Assembly (NCBI GenBank): GCA_014773175.1
Contig: VXCM01000966.1
Location: 1-64,000, forward strand
Reading direction: 5' to 3'
DNA length: 64,000 nt
From: Lucifuga dentata
Lineage: Eukaryota; Chordata; Actinopteri; Ophidiiformes; Bythitidae
Shown here: piece after piece, positions 1 through 11,003 of the stretch
How positions within the stretch are numbered: position 1 is the stretch's first letter
Layout of the letters: every line of letters begins with the position of its first letter
Translations under genes and position numbers: made by a program
The notes under the pieces: generated by a model
Seen by the model: only the letters and a program-made list of their open reading frames with translations
What the model was told of the DNA's origin: nothing
Databases searched by the model: none

Positions 1-1260
1 ATTTAACACTTTCACACTTTTTTGCCTAACTACCAGATTTTTCACTCCAGAAATTTGCTGTGTACCATGACAGATTTGTCCTGAATGCGTTCATATTTAA
101 AGTTTTGAAATACAGATATCTAAAGGCATCTATTATAAATGTGTTTAAGAACAAACCATGCATGACAAGATTAACTGAGCTGGTCATGCAGAAAATACCA
201 ACAAATTCAGTAACTACAGAGCAAACTGCTCCACAAATGAGTTCATTAGCATGTAGAAACTAAACTGCCAAAAGCTATAATACAACAATACACTGATGAT
301 TAGGGTTTCTTGGTGGCATATTGGCATATTTCAGGCAGTTGAACCTCTAGCTGGCCATGTGCTCCATCCAACTCTAATAAAATGTCCATTTCCAAGTAAA
401 AACAACAGTAGTCTACACACTCAGGACTACAGATGGGTTGGCAGCAATAGTGGCTGAAATGCACACAGGGCATTAGCTATGACCATTATCTGATAATATT
501 TAACTCCAACATGGAGTACTTTCTAAGTCTATTGGATCTCAGTAAATTCCTACTGGAGCCAAGTGGATGATATAACAATGGTAGACGTTGTGTAGGGAAC
601 AATCGCAACATATGTTAAACATACTCTTTCTTTTTTATTTTGTTTGTAGCAAACCTGCCAGAGCTGCATGTATGATATAAATTATTTTTTACATAAACCC
701 ATCTCTGGGTTTATCATCCTTGCCATCTTGTTTCAATATCACTGAAAAGAAATAATCAAATTTCATGTTTTACAGCAAGTGTAAGTATCTAAACCAATGA
801 GATTTTTTATGCCCTGTCAGATTCAAACTTTTAGTCATCTATCTGTAACCTGATCAGTTGAATCAGAGATCAAATCAGGGCATAAACAGTAATAGAAATG
901 AGAAGTATATGGTGAAAGTACACAACCCTCTCATGATCCAGTATGGAAACTGACATGCAAATATACAGAGAATGCAGTGTTATCAAACTCTGACCACACA
1001 CGCATCTGGCACTGATTCAAGTGCTCTTGGCATCATCAGTTGATCAGTGAATGTTACAAATCAATCAGATTTGGTGTGTTGTGACAGTGGTTTGACTGGA
1101 AGATGTAAGTGTGGAAGCATCCTGCTGTGGGAATGTCTGTGCATGTAAGGGTCAGTGCTGAACAAGGATAACAATAGATGTGTTGGTACAGCTGCCCTGT
1201 GGTTTCCATGCTCTCACACAGGTATAAACCAGCAGTCACTCTCTGCTTTCTAACCTGAAG

Positions 1261-1313
<53 letters not shown>

Positions 1314-2821
1314 TGGAAGGGTCAGAAATCACATGCAGAACAGAATCATGTTAGCGTGACAAACACCAGGTTTATGTGAACGCTGCCAACGATAACAAAA
1401 AGACATTCTCTTTTCGTTTAAATATTCCTGTTGATCCTGGAACATGAAAAACAGCTACAAATGTATAAGGAAATTGATTTTTCTCACTTCTTATACTTTA
1501 TCCCAAATTTTAGAAGCAATGCCCATGTCCGGGTGATTTCTGAACACACATGCAGACATCCTGATTGTCCAAAGGGCCACTGAGCAAATTGGGAGGTCAT
1601 GAAGTTTTCAAATTTCTATATGATTTCTGTCAGTGGCAGGATGAGATGCATAACAATTTATTATTAAACATGTTAAACAGAGAAAAAAAAGCAACATTCC
1701 TCATTTAATCCAATTTTTTTTCATACTGTTATTCCACAGTCAAGCAGAATAGAACTTTAGAACTGACAATTATTGTACTCTTTCATTCTGTCTTGCATGT
1801 AAAGAGTTTGGGGAGAAATAAATTATATTTATCTGTTACAGATCTCGCAGAATTTTCCTTTGCAGTATTTTGCACCAACCACGGGATCTATAAACAAAAC
1901 TCTGGTTTGTGAGAACCAAGACAAGACATGAATACTTCTGGGACCCTGTACAAATATCATATTCCATTGTGACCAAGCTGATTTTTGTCCAGAACTCAGT
2001 AAATTAATATTTTCATCTTGGAGAGTTACTGATGCTGTCTTAAAACAATTTAACTCTGACTACACTTCCATTACTTCAAATCTGTAAATAGTAGATTTAT
2101 CAACATATAGGCTGAGTGAGAAAATAACATTCAGCCATTCAGAATGAAAAGTTTCAGCTTGTATTCCAGCATGTGGACACAATTTAAAGTTACAGAGATA
2201 AAAGCCACGTCCACAGAGAATCCATAAGAAAGCAGCATAGATACCAGTAGCCTCTGGCACGTTTCAGAGGATAGGGTCCTGTTTGCAGCAGTGCTACATT
2301 TACCAGCTGAGCTCAATTAATGGAAAATCAGGGACATGCATCTAAGCAGATGGTTTGCATGCAACGCTGTGCCTTTACAAAAGTGCCCTATTTGTGGGCT
2401 CACAGATTATTCATATAAATTAGAGGGATAATGCTTCCTTAGGTAAAAGTATGAAATGGAAATGTGCTCAAAGAACATTGGGCTCTGAAGATTTTGCTCT
2501 TAAAATGTTTGGATGATTTACAGGCTGTTCAGTTAAACCAAAGAGCAGACAGCACCAAATCATGTCTGTTTGTTCATTCCAGATCCCACTGACTTCAGAT
2601 TACATAAATCAGTTCACCCTCAAACTGATTTGTAGATGGAGATTAAATGTACCACTGTTTGATTTTGATGATCTCCCAAAAACGTTCTTGTCAACGCTTG
2701 TAGTTATTTGTTCACTGAATAAAGGGAGAACAAATGGGATTTTCATTTAGATAGAAACTTAAAAAGGTAATTTTAACAAATTCTAGCTACCACTTTTGTT
2801 ACATCTAATTTAATCTCCAGC
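1..2821. other. Non-coding, AT-rich, no gene seen
   Basis: No ORF resembles a known protein and no convincing splice-framed exon was found. A (TG)n microsatellite at 1263-1312 is the only clear structure. Confidence 0.5.
1263..1312. repeat. (TG)n microsatellite
   Basis: About 25 uninterrupted TG units, the source of a spurious polyHis-Thr ORF on the opposite strand. Confidence 0.97.
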
Positions 2822-3325
2822 AGGGCATTCATGAGAGTGCTTTCCTCTGCCAAGGTTGAATGAGCCCAGACAAAATTTGTCTTATTCTAACCATATACTG
2901 GCCGAAAGACAGAGAAACAACTATAATAGAAAGACTTAATTACTTTGTTTGTAATTCAATAGCAGTTTTTAAAATGTATCTAGATTTGGACCAAATTGTG
3001 TCTATTGATAGTCTATCATGGGATAATATGCCTGAGCCTGATGCATTACTTTTGAAGAAAAATTACAAAAAAAAAAAAAAAAAAANAAAAAAAAAAAAAA
3101 AAAAGAAAATCCTATCTCCCAATATTAAAGGAAATCATTTTTAAAAATTCCTGGATCTGTTCCTAGATTTGGATCATCACCAAAATTTAACAGTTTATTC
3201 CCTGGGCTATGCTGCATACCTTCCACCAAGTTTAGTCAAAGTTCCACCAAGTTTAGTTGGTTCTTTTTCAAAATAGTTTCTTAACTTTTTGAATAATCCT
3301 GCTAACAAAAAAAAAAAAAAAAAAN
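2822..3325 (+). repeat. SINE-like interspersed repeat with (A)n/(AAAAG)n tail
   Basis: Left part contains CCTCTGCCAAGGTTGAATGA and CCAGACAAA. Right part contains TTTGGATCATCACCAAAATT, TCCACCAAGTTTAGT and ends ATCCTGCTAAC then poly(A). From memory this resembles a dispersed repeat widespread in fish genomes; the family name is uncertain. The interior is interrupted by a poly(A)-N joint at 3086. Confidence 0.6.
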
Positions 3326-3341
3326 AAAAAAAAAAAAAAAA

Positions 3342-3412
3342 AGAAAAAAAAAAGAAAAGAAAAGAAAAGAAAAGAAAAGAAAAGAAAAGAAAAGAAAAGA
3401 AAAAGAAAAGAA
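3342..3412 (+). repeat. (AAAAG)n pentanucleotide repeat
   Basis: A-rich tract with N3325 followed by repeated AAAAG units, forming the tail of the preceding SINE-like element. Confidence 0.9.
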
Positions 3413-3414
3413 AA

Positions 3415-3500
3415 TCGAGACTAGCACTTATAGAGAACATACCTCAACCAAGGCTAAACAAGTCTAGACAAAACATTTGTGTTGTTCTAATATTTTTAAT
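3415..3500 (+). repeat. Second, partial copy of the SINE-like repeat
   Basis: ACCTCAACCAAGGCTAAACA and TCTAGACAAAACATTTGTG resemble the left end of the element at 2822, directly downstream of its tail and in the same orientation. Confidence 0.45.
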
Positions 3501-4161
3501 AGATCTTACAGGTTTGGTGAAACTTTTCCTCTGGATTTGACCCATCTTAACTACCATTTGGCTGAGGTAATGAATTTCCATTATTTGAGTAGGGGGTACA
3601 TGATGTGGTATAAATGGGGTAAATTAATACACATGGGTAAGAATTATATTTACAAATAATGTGCTATAACTTTTCTGGTTGATAAAACTTTCATTTAAAA
3701 GTTCCAAAGGCATGATTTCAGAGACCATCACTCATACACTATGGGAGCTATCAAATCTTTTCTTCTTCGTTCTGTATGACAAAGACATGACATGAAACAT
3801 GAAAAATAAAAGTCTCTCTGTAACCTGCTGTTATGAGCATGAACTCGCTGTGTTACACAGTTTCACCACAATTTTGATTCCATTTATTTGTGTTTGCTTC
3901 CAACATTAAGTCAGCAAAATTATACCACAAAGATTTCAGACTTCAATACAACATGCCCCAAGCTTTACATTTAGTGTATAAATGAGTATAAAACTATGTA
4001 AATCTGATATATTCAGTTTAACTGCGGAATATTTTGTCACATTGATCAGTTTATATCACTGAGACATTTCTTTGGTAGATTTCTGTACCAATGAAAGAAG
4101 ATTGTGTTTACAGATCAAAGTGGGAGCGTGTAAAATGAAAACAGGATGGGGACTAAAAAAG

Positions 4162-4198
4162 TTCTTTATGGCTTCACTAAAAGTGAAGCCATAAAGAA
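4162..4198. repeat. Perfect 17 bp inverted repeat (hairpin)
   Basis: TTCTTTATGGCTTCACT, loop AAA, then its exact reverse complement. No poly(T) or gene beside it gives it a role. Confidence 0.9.
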
Positions 4199-4740
4199 AT
4201 ACACAGGCAATGAGTGCTGAAGAAGACACCGATTTTTCTATTTCATCACATAATACTCTCCCCGAGAGGTATCAGCCAAAATACTTTATCTAAAAGTTAA
4301 GATACATACAGAATGAAACTGATATCTCATCTTGACCATTAACCAAGTTAAAGTTTGATTCCACAAAGTGCTCAACTGTTGATTTTGGCATGAAATTCCA
4401 CCTTAAGAGTCATTCCTGCAGGTAGGATCAAGTTTTAAATTGCGATTCAGTTTTGCAGGGAGTGGAACAAATTGGGCTCATCCAAGATATGTTTCCTCAG
4501 GATTGCTGTTATATTCTTGTGTGTATCCAGCATAATGGCTGTTAATAAATGTGTGTGTTTGATGTGTGGAGGGCTGGAGTTTGAAGTAATAATCCTAAGA
4601 AAAGAAAAGACACTCAGGGAGATTGGAAAGAAAGAAAGAAAGTTTGAATTCTGCATTTCCCATCACTGTTCCCATCACTGTCCACATTTATCATCAACAT
4701 TTCAGCCATCATCATTTTGCTAAAATAATATCACAAACAA

Positions 4741-5464
4741 TAAGCAAAATTTATGTCTGGTTTTTAAAATTATACATAGTTTAGCCCCTTCACCGCTTAA
4801 ACAGTTTATTATTTTGAGAACAACTGCAAACACAACAACTCGTGACGTTTTCAAGAGAGACTGCATCATTAAGTTAAGAAAGAGTGCATTTGGCCAATCT
4901 GCCTTTTCAGTTCAAGCTGCACAACAATGGAATTCTACACCAGCATTAGAGCTCTCAGTACCTTTGATTCATTTGCTAAGGAACTAAAGAAATGGCTGAT
5001 AGATAATCAAATTTACAAACATTGATTTCTGCATTTGAAGGGTGGAGGAAGGGATTTGTTTATTTCTGTCAGATCGGGTAATGTAAATGTCAGATCTGTC
5101 TTTTGAAATATGTGTGATTTTATGATATGTGAGTTTTTAGAATTGTTACTGATTTCTTGTTGATGTATTCAGAAGTATTTTATGGATCTGTATTTTATGT
5201 AATGTATGTGGTAATGTATGTGGTTTATTTATTTTATATTATAGGTAGCCATCTTGTCATCTTGGCATGGGACTACGGATGAAAATTAGTCAGGTTTGGC
5301 TAAATTTGGCACATTTACATTTTATTGTTTATTAATGTGCATTGTCCCATTGTGAATAAATAAATAAATAAATNACATTTACATTTTATTGTTTATTAAT
5401 GTGCATTGTCCCATTGTGAATAAATAAATAAATAAATAAATAGATAAATAAATAAATAAATAAA
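4741..5464 (+). mobile_element. 3' end of a non-LTR retrotransposon (L2/CR1-like), pseudogene
   Basis: From 4758 an open frame without ATG reads IHSLAPSPLKQFIILR, then FGQSAFSVQAAQQWNS, the typical C-terminus of fish LINE reverse-transcriptase polyproteins. A frameshift near 4970 leads into WLIDNQIYKH and a stop near 5023. A 3' UTR of about 330 bp follows, ending in an (AAAT)n tail, the usual LINE-type terminus. 5311-5373 is repeated at 5375-5437 around N5374 (artefact). The clade is inferred. Confidence 0.8.
5418..5464 (+). repeat. (AAAT)n LINE tail
   Basis: Tandem AAAT units ending the LINE fragment, with one TAGA interruption. Confidence 0.95.
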
Positions 5465-5617
5465 TTGCATTAATGCTAATAATAATGTAATAATGGCATC
5501 CATCCTTGAGATTGTCTCATCCCTCTGCAACATTTCATGCCCTCTTCACTTCATAAGGCGTCTGTCAGCATCTGATCTGCAGACAGAAAACATGTAATTT
5601 ATTCTTGTTTGAAGTTC

Positions 5618-5622
<5 letters not shown>

Positions 5623-5651
<29 letters not shown>
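5623..5651. repeat. Poly(T) tract
   Basis: 29 consecutive T. Could be a retroposed poly(A) on the minus strand, but no element was identified beside it. Confidence 0.9.
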
Positions 5652-6146
5652 GAATAATAAACAAACACAGTACAGAGAAAAACCACAAGAGTTTTGCATT
5701 ATAAAGGATTTGGCAACTTTTTACAATTTCCTGTGTAAAGAGCCCACTGATGTTGCTCTCAGAGCTCATGTTGTCCCATGACATTTGTAAAAAACTGAAT
5801 AGTGAGCTATCATGGAAACAGCATGGCTGTTACTCATCTATTACCCAGTGAACAAAATATCTAAAGGCTTGGCTACACTGTAAATCACTAAAAAAAACAA
5901 ATTTAGCACAGCAAAAATGTTTCTTACATGCCAATGGATTGTTTATTTGCCTTGAGTAAATAGATTTATAACTACATAATCTACATCTGTTACTTTGGAT
6001 AAACCAACATCATCATTTTGTTGATGGCAATCTACTTATGGTGTTTGAAAAAACATCTATTTGCCGGTGTTGTCTTAATCGGAGTATAATCGAAGAATAG
6101 AACATACCAACTGTTATAAACTGATTTAAGACAGTCACTGGTATTC
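5652..6146. other. Non-coding, nothing recognised
   Basis: AT-rich, no exon or repeat recognised. Confidence 0.5.
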
Positions 6147-6500
6147 CATCCATCCATCCATCCATCCATCCATCCATCCATCCATCCATCCATCCTTCCA
6201 TCCATCCATCCATCCATCCATCCATCCATCCATCCATTCATCCATCCATTCTCCCCACTTATCTTGGGCATGGTCATGGGGGCAGTAGACAGAAGCAGGG
6301 TGCACCGACAGGTTGTGAGTCTATCACAGCACCAACACTCAGACAAACTCATTCAGATATTCACACCTACAGGTAATTTACCATTTCCACTGATTCCTGT
6401 ATGTCTTTGGACCATGGGAGGAAACCCATGCAGACACAGGTTGAACATACATACGCCACGCAGAAAGGCTCCTGCTGGATTTTTAACCCCATTATGGAAT
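6147..6500 (-). mobile_element. Teleost SINE/LINE-3'-type repeat with (GGAT)n tail, minus orientation
   Basis: On the minus strand the sequence contains GGGTTTCCTCCCATGGTCCA, AAATTACCTGTAGGTGTGAA and TGTGATAGACTCACAACCTG and ends in a long (GGAT)n run (plus: CATC). This matches a common fish repeat, also present at 36235 and 47495. From memory I take it to be the 3' part of an RTE-like retrotransposon or its SINE. Confidence 0.75.
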
Positions 6501-9500
6501 GTCTTCTAAGCAAGGTTAGCATTTACCTTTTAATGTTTTACACATGAGTTAAGAGGAACGGGATCAGGTATTAGGGATTTGATGCTGGAATAAGTGAAAG
6601 AATTTTATGTCCAGACATTCCTCTTTTACAACAAGTGATTGATCCCATAGGACACGTGCTGTTGGGTTGGGTAATGTTTGAAATGTTGATATTGTGACAA
6701 TATGTGCTGGTTGCAATTTATAGACAAATTTACTGCTACTCTTTTTTAATTATAATCCTTCAGAAGTTTCCGTCACAAATTTTCAGTCCAGCTACTTTTT
6801 TGTTGCAAATGTGCTTTTATATATTGTAGAACATACCACAAATTCACTGTGAAAAACACACAATATATTGCAAATCCAAATGCATAAATTAATATGAAAC
6901 AAATACTGTATAAAACATTAAAATGTAAAATTTAACAAATTACTTTTTTCATAAAAATTCTTGTTTAAAGTCTTTGTTTTGTTCTTTCCAGGTACCAAAT
7001 CAGAATAGTAGTAGACTAATAGTCTACAGTTTATATGCAAACTGTAGAAAATCTCAGTACTCCCATTTGGCAGTTTCAAATACACACAGCACACACAGCA
7101 GATATGTACAAGGTCAATAGAAATATTTATTTTTCCACAATGCAATAAATAATGCAGTAAATAAGTACAGTAGAATGGTACAAGTCGAAGCAGGTACAGC
7201 CTTTAACCAGTAATAAAGGCAGAAGTGGAGCGACATATTATAATGTACATACTGTAATATCAGCAGCCAAAGTGATGCACTTGCTTATTCTGATATATTG
7301 CACACAGAGATGCTGATAGTAAACAGATATTTTTGCTATTTTAAACATCACCCAGTAGACAAAACTCAGGATTTGATGCCTGTGATTTACTGTCTTCAAC
7401 TAAATATTGCAGAAACGTCATTTCCAGCACTTGATCAAATGATCTGGGGAATCATAACATAAATGAATCAACTGTAATATTGGCCCAGTTTTTAAAGACC
7501 TTGGAACAGTATGTTTAGCTAGCTGAACTGAGAATAGAATCTGTTATCAGTGTTTGTCTGTTCTTAATGTGCACTGAGGTCAGTTTAATTCTGCCTGATC
7601 CTCAAGATATTCAGAGATGTTTTCTTCAGAGTCAAAACCTCATCCAGCTCTTACTTTATGGAAGGAGTGGGTGTGTTGACCCAGATCAGCAGTATGTAAG
7701 AATAAAAAGTGCAATATGGTTTGTATAATGTCATGAAAGTTCATGTAGGATGGGTTGATACACAAACATGCAAGAAAAGGAACATGTACTGTATATTTTC
7801 TAAACCTCTTAAACCTTATATTTCCCTTAAATTTTCTTTTAAGCTACTTTAACATTATGAAAACATTCCTACAGATGGAAATCCTTATCTACTTGTTTCA
7901 ACACATCTTTGAAGGTGTACGATGTTTGAGTGACACATGGAGTGAAATGTTCAAAGCCAGGACACCATGTTTTTATAACTACACACAGCATTTTACAGAT
8001 AAAAGTCACGCAGCTAAATGATTGAACTCTTTGACACTAATTTCATCGAAGAAGCATTTACTTGGCACAAGATTCTACAAGATTCTTGTGTAAATCACTA
8101 ACAAGATGTTTATCAGAATGAAATGTAAAACAAAAATCGAAAGGGACATGTGGCAGCCTCGCTAAAAGTCTAAATTAATTAAATTTTAATGGGAAAATTC
8201 AATTTACAGCTTGCATTTTTGGGATTAAATGGTTAATCTCCTAAGTAATCTCGAGGCTGTTACATATGGTGCACATTACACTCCATTTATATTCTTTCCT
8301 TTAGCAGAGTTGTTTCATAAAGATCTTATTATCTCATCATCCGACTCAGTAAGCAAAGATGTTGAGGAAAATCTGTGAAGTATGATGTTTGATGAAGTGA
8401 ACATTACTTTTTTTTTTTTTAAGGTGAATGTACTGATGTTATTACACAATCACTATCTGTACAGTTCATTCACCAGTGAATGAACTGTACATATTCATAT
8501 TGACTAATGAGGAGCATTATTGAGACCTACAGAGATAATTACATTCGTACTATGAAACATCTTTCTCCTGTCAGTTTGCCTTTTAAAAAATAAATAAATA
8601 AAAAAATAAAACTCTTCAGTAAAATTGTTAAATTTAGGTCCCATGTCTTGCCTTTGAAATCCTCAATGCTACTCATTAATCACACACAATTATTATAACA
8701 GCAGCAGCAAATAATCCAGTATTTATGAATCTATGCAGTCATTATAGCTTAGGAAGCACAACTCCATACAAAACCACATGACATGTTGTTAGAACATACA
8801 ACATATAGATGCATCTCAAAAATAGACTGTATACCCTTTGATTATAAGGTTACTCCACAGATTGAGTTATGGCTTTACGCTAAAGATGACAAACATAAAT
8901 AAAAACTTAAAGCTGAAATTATACTTTGTCCCTGAGATTTACTTTATGAATAGAAAATATCCATTTGTGGACTTGCTCACATCTAGTCATGCATAGGGCC
9001 AAACAGATAATTCCACTCACTATCAAATCATGTGCTGTGAAGTTTACATATAGTTTTATGGAGTGTGGGTTCTATGTTCTAGGAAACCAGTCCTGCAAAA
9101 AGCATCTTCCTTTTCTGCTTTATCTATCCATGTGTATTGTACGTTTAGCAGTGCATTTTAGCTGATCACAAATCATATACTGCAGCAGTTGAGTTTATTG
9201 TCTTACCTAGGCTACCGAAGAAAAGATGTGATACACTAAGACAGTCATTCCAGATGGAAATATAATTCAATTTAGACAGTAGAATGAAGGCCATGTTTTT
9301 CTAATCATTACCCGTCAGGCTGAAACAGGAATAAACATACAGGTCAGCTCTCTCTAAGAGCTCTCTCCTTTCTGGTAGGAGCAATGAATATATATATATA
9401 TGTATTATGAGCAAACTTAATTGATGTGATGTAATAGTTTGAAGTTTTTCTCATCAGCTCTTGTTTTAATCTCCATTTGCGACTTATCACATGATCAGGA

Positions 9501-10285
9501 AAGACTGGAGGAAATGAGAGTTAGTCACAGGCAGTTGTAATGTTTATGGGATAAGATAGCAACACAGAAATGACTGAAGAGGGGAAGTTACAGTTTACGT
9601 ATTTACAACAAAGATCGGGATTAATTTAAACTCCTCTTGTCTACCTGCCATCTACTCATCCTGTTTATTAATCAAATGTATTTTCCTACAAACCTGGTGT
9701 ATTGCACTTGTAGGTTTAATCATCCATACTTGGACTCTTAAACAGCATTGTACTTACATTGGAACCTTTGCAATTAATCATATCAGTATGACTCACTGAA
9801 ATGCAGATTTAGGTGTTGTTTTACTTATTCCATTTATAGACAAAAAGCATTCAAGGTCAGGAGTTATTTTAGGTGGATCACGTTAACATCAAAGTTATTT
9901 GGACGACTGACCCAAACACATGAAATAAAGTCTATTTGATGCTTATTAGATTTGGTTCAATCTGAATACAGACAGCCGCCCACCAGGCATAACTAAAAAT
10001 CTTGACAGGAGCTGGTCCATAAATAGAAATATGAAAGGAAAACATGTCTGCAAACTCCCCTAACACTATATTTCACTTTATTAAAGCTAAGAAAAGCACT
10101 ACATGGTAAGTTCACAAGGACTTTCCATCTATGCTTTTTTCAAACTGTGTAATTATGTTTGAAACACACTTGGTGTGCATGAAGATGTGTTGAATACACC
10201 TGATTCTGGAAGAGGGGCCAGGAATATAAACTTTCCCTTGTTTTGTGTTGAACTTTGAAAGTCATGCAACCAAAGTCTGCCTGTG
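6501..10285. other. Non-coding stretch, no gene seen
   Basis: About 3.8 kb of AT-rich sequence. Short ORFs (up to 88 codons) lack family features. A perfect 16 bp hairpin lies at 8458-8491. Confidence 0.5.
8458..8491. repeat. Perfect 16 bp inverted repeat (hairpin)
   Basis: TGTACAGTTCATTCAC, loop CA, then the exact reverse complement. Confidence 0.9.
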
Positions 10286-10932
10286 TTAAAGGAACATACC
10301 ATCCATTTTGCTTGTTTGAGCCTAATATATTCAATTTTCATACACGTAATGTTACTGACAATCATTTCCCAAAGGATAAAACCATATTTCAGCTTCCCTG
10401 ATGTTTTGCAAAATCTCTTAATCTTTCAAAATGAAATATTCAAGCGATACACCCACCTTAAAAATCAGTGTTTCTCCTGCTAATAGTTACGCAGCCTTAT
10501 NATTCAAGCGATACACCCACCTTAAAAATCAGTGTTTCTCCTGCTAATAGTTACGCAGCCTTATGAAATCACGGTCGTTTAAATTTTTCGATAAACACAG
10601 GTCTTCTTTTGGGACTATATTTCCTGGTGGAGACATACATTTGCTCCATGCTTTTTATTGTGCTTAATGCTAAAATTACATAACTTCGAGAAAAGAAAAA
10701 AAAAAAAAACCTGAATACACGTCTTGTTTGCAATGATGGATTACTTATCCCAAGAATGTTTCAAGTATCAACAAGTTGATTTTAATAGCGTACCAGAATG
10801 AACTGAAACCAATGGTGGTCTGGAAGATAGGAAAAAAATTGTTTTTGTTCACCTTTCCAGTAGTATGCTTGAAATGATTGTCAGTAATGTTGCGTGTATG
10901 AAAATTGAATATTTTGGGCTCAAACATGCAAC
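10286..10932 (+). mobile_element. TTAA-flanked inverted-repeat DNA transposon, copy A
   Basis: Begins TTAAAGGAACATACC, followed by a long terminal inverted repeat (TTTGAGCCTAATATATTCAA, CAATCATTTCCCAAAG) whose reverse complement closes the element near 10932. The interior aligns along its length with copies at 24908 and 50723 (for example ATACACCCACCTTAAAA, GGAGACATACATT). No coding capacity, so non-autonomous. The extreme right end is replaced by a 23 bp tandem repeat. It contains a 63 bp assembly duplication at 10438-10564. Confidence 0.8.
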
Positions 10933-10934
10933 AT

Positions 10935-11003
10935 ACAACATTGGATGCAACAAACATATAACATTGGATACAACAAACATATTACACTGGATGCAATGTG
11001 TGA
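10935..11003 (+). repeat. 23 bp tandem repeat, about three units
   Basis: Units like ACATTGGATGCAACAAACAT follow one another directly at the right end of the inverted-repeat element copy A, the last unit being diverged. Confidence 0.75.
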
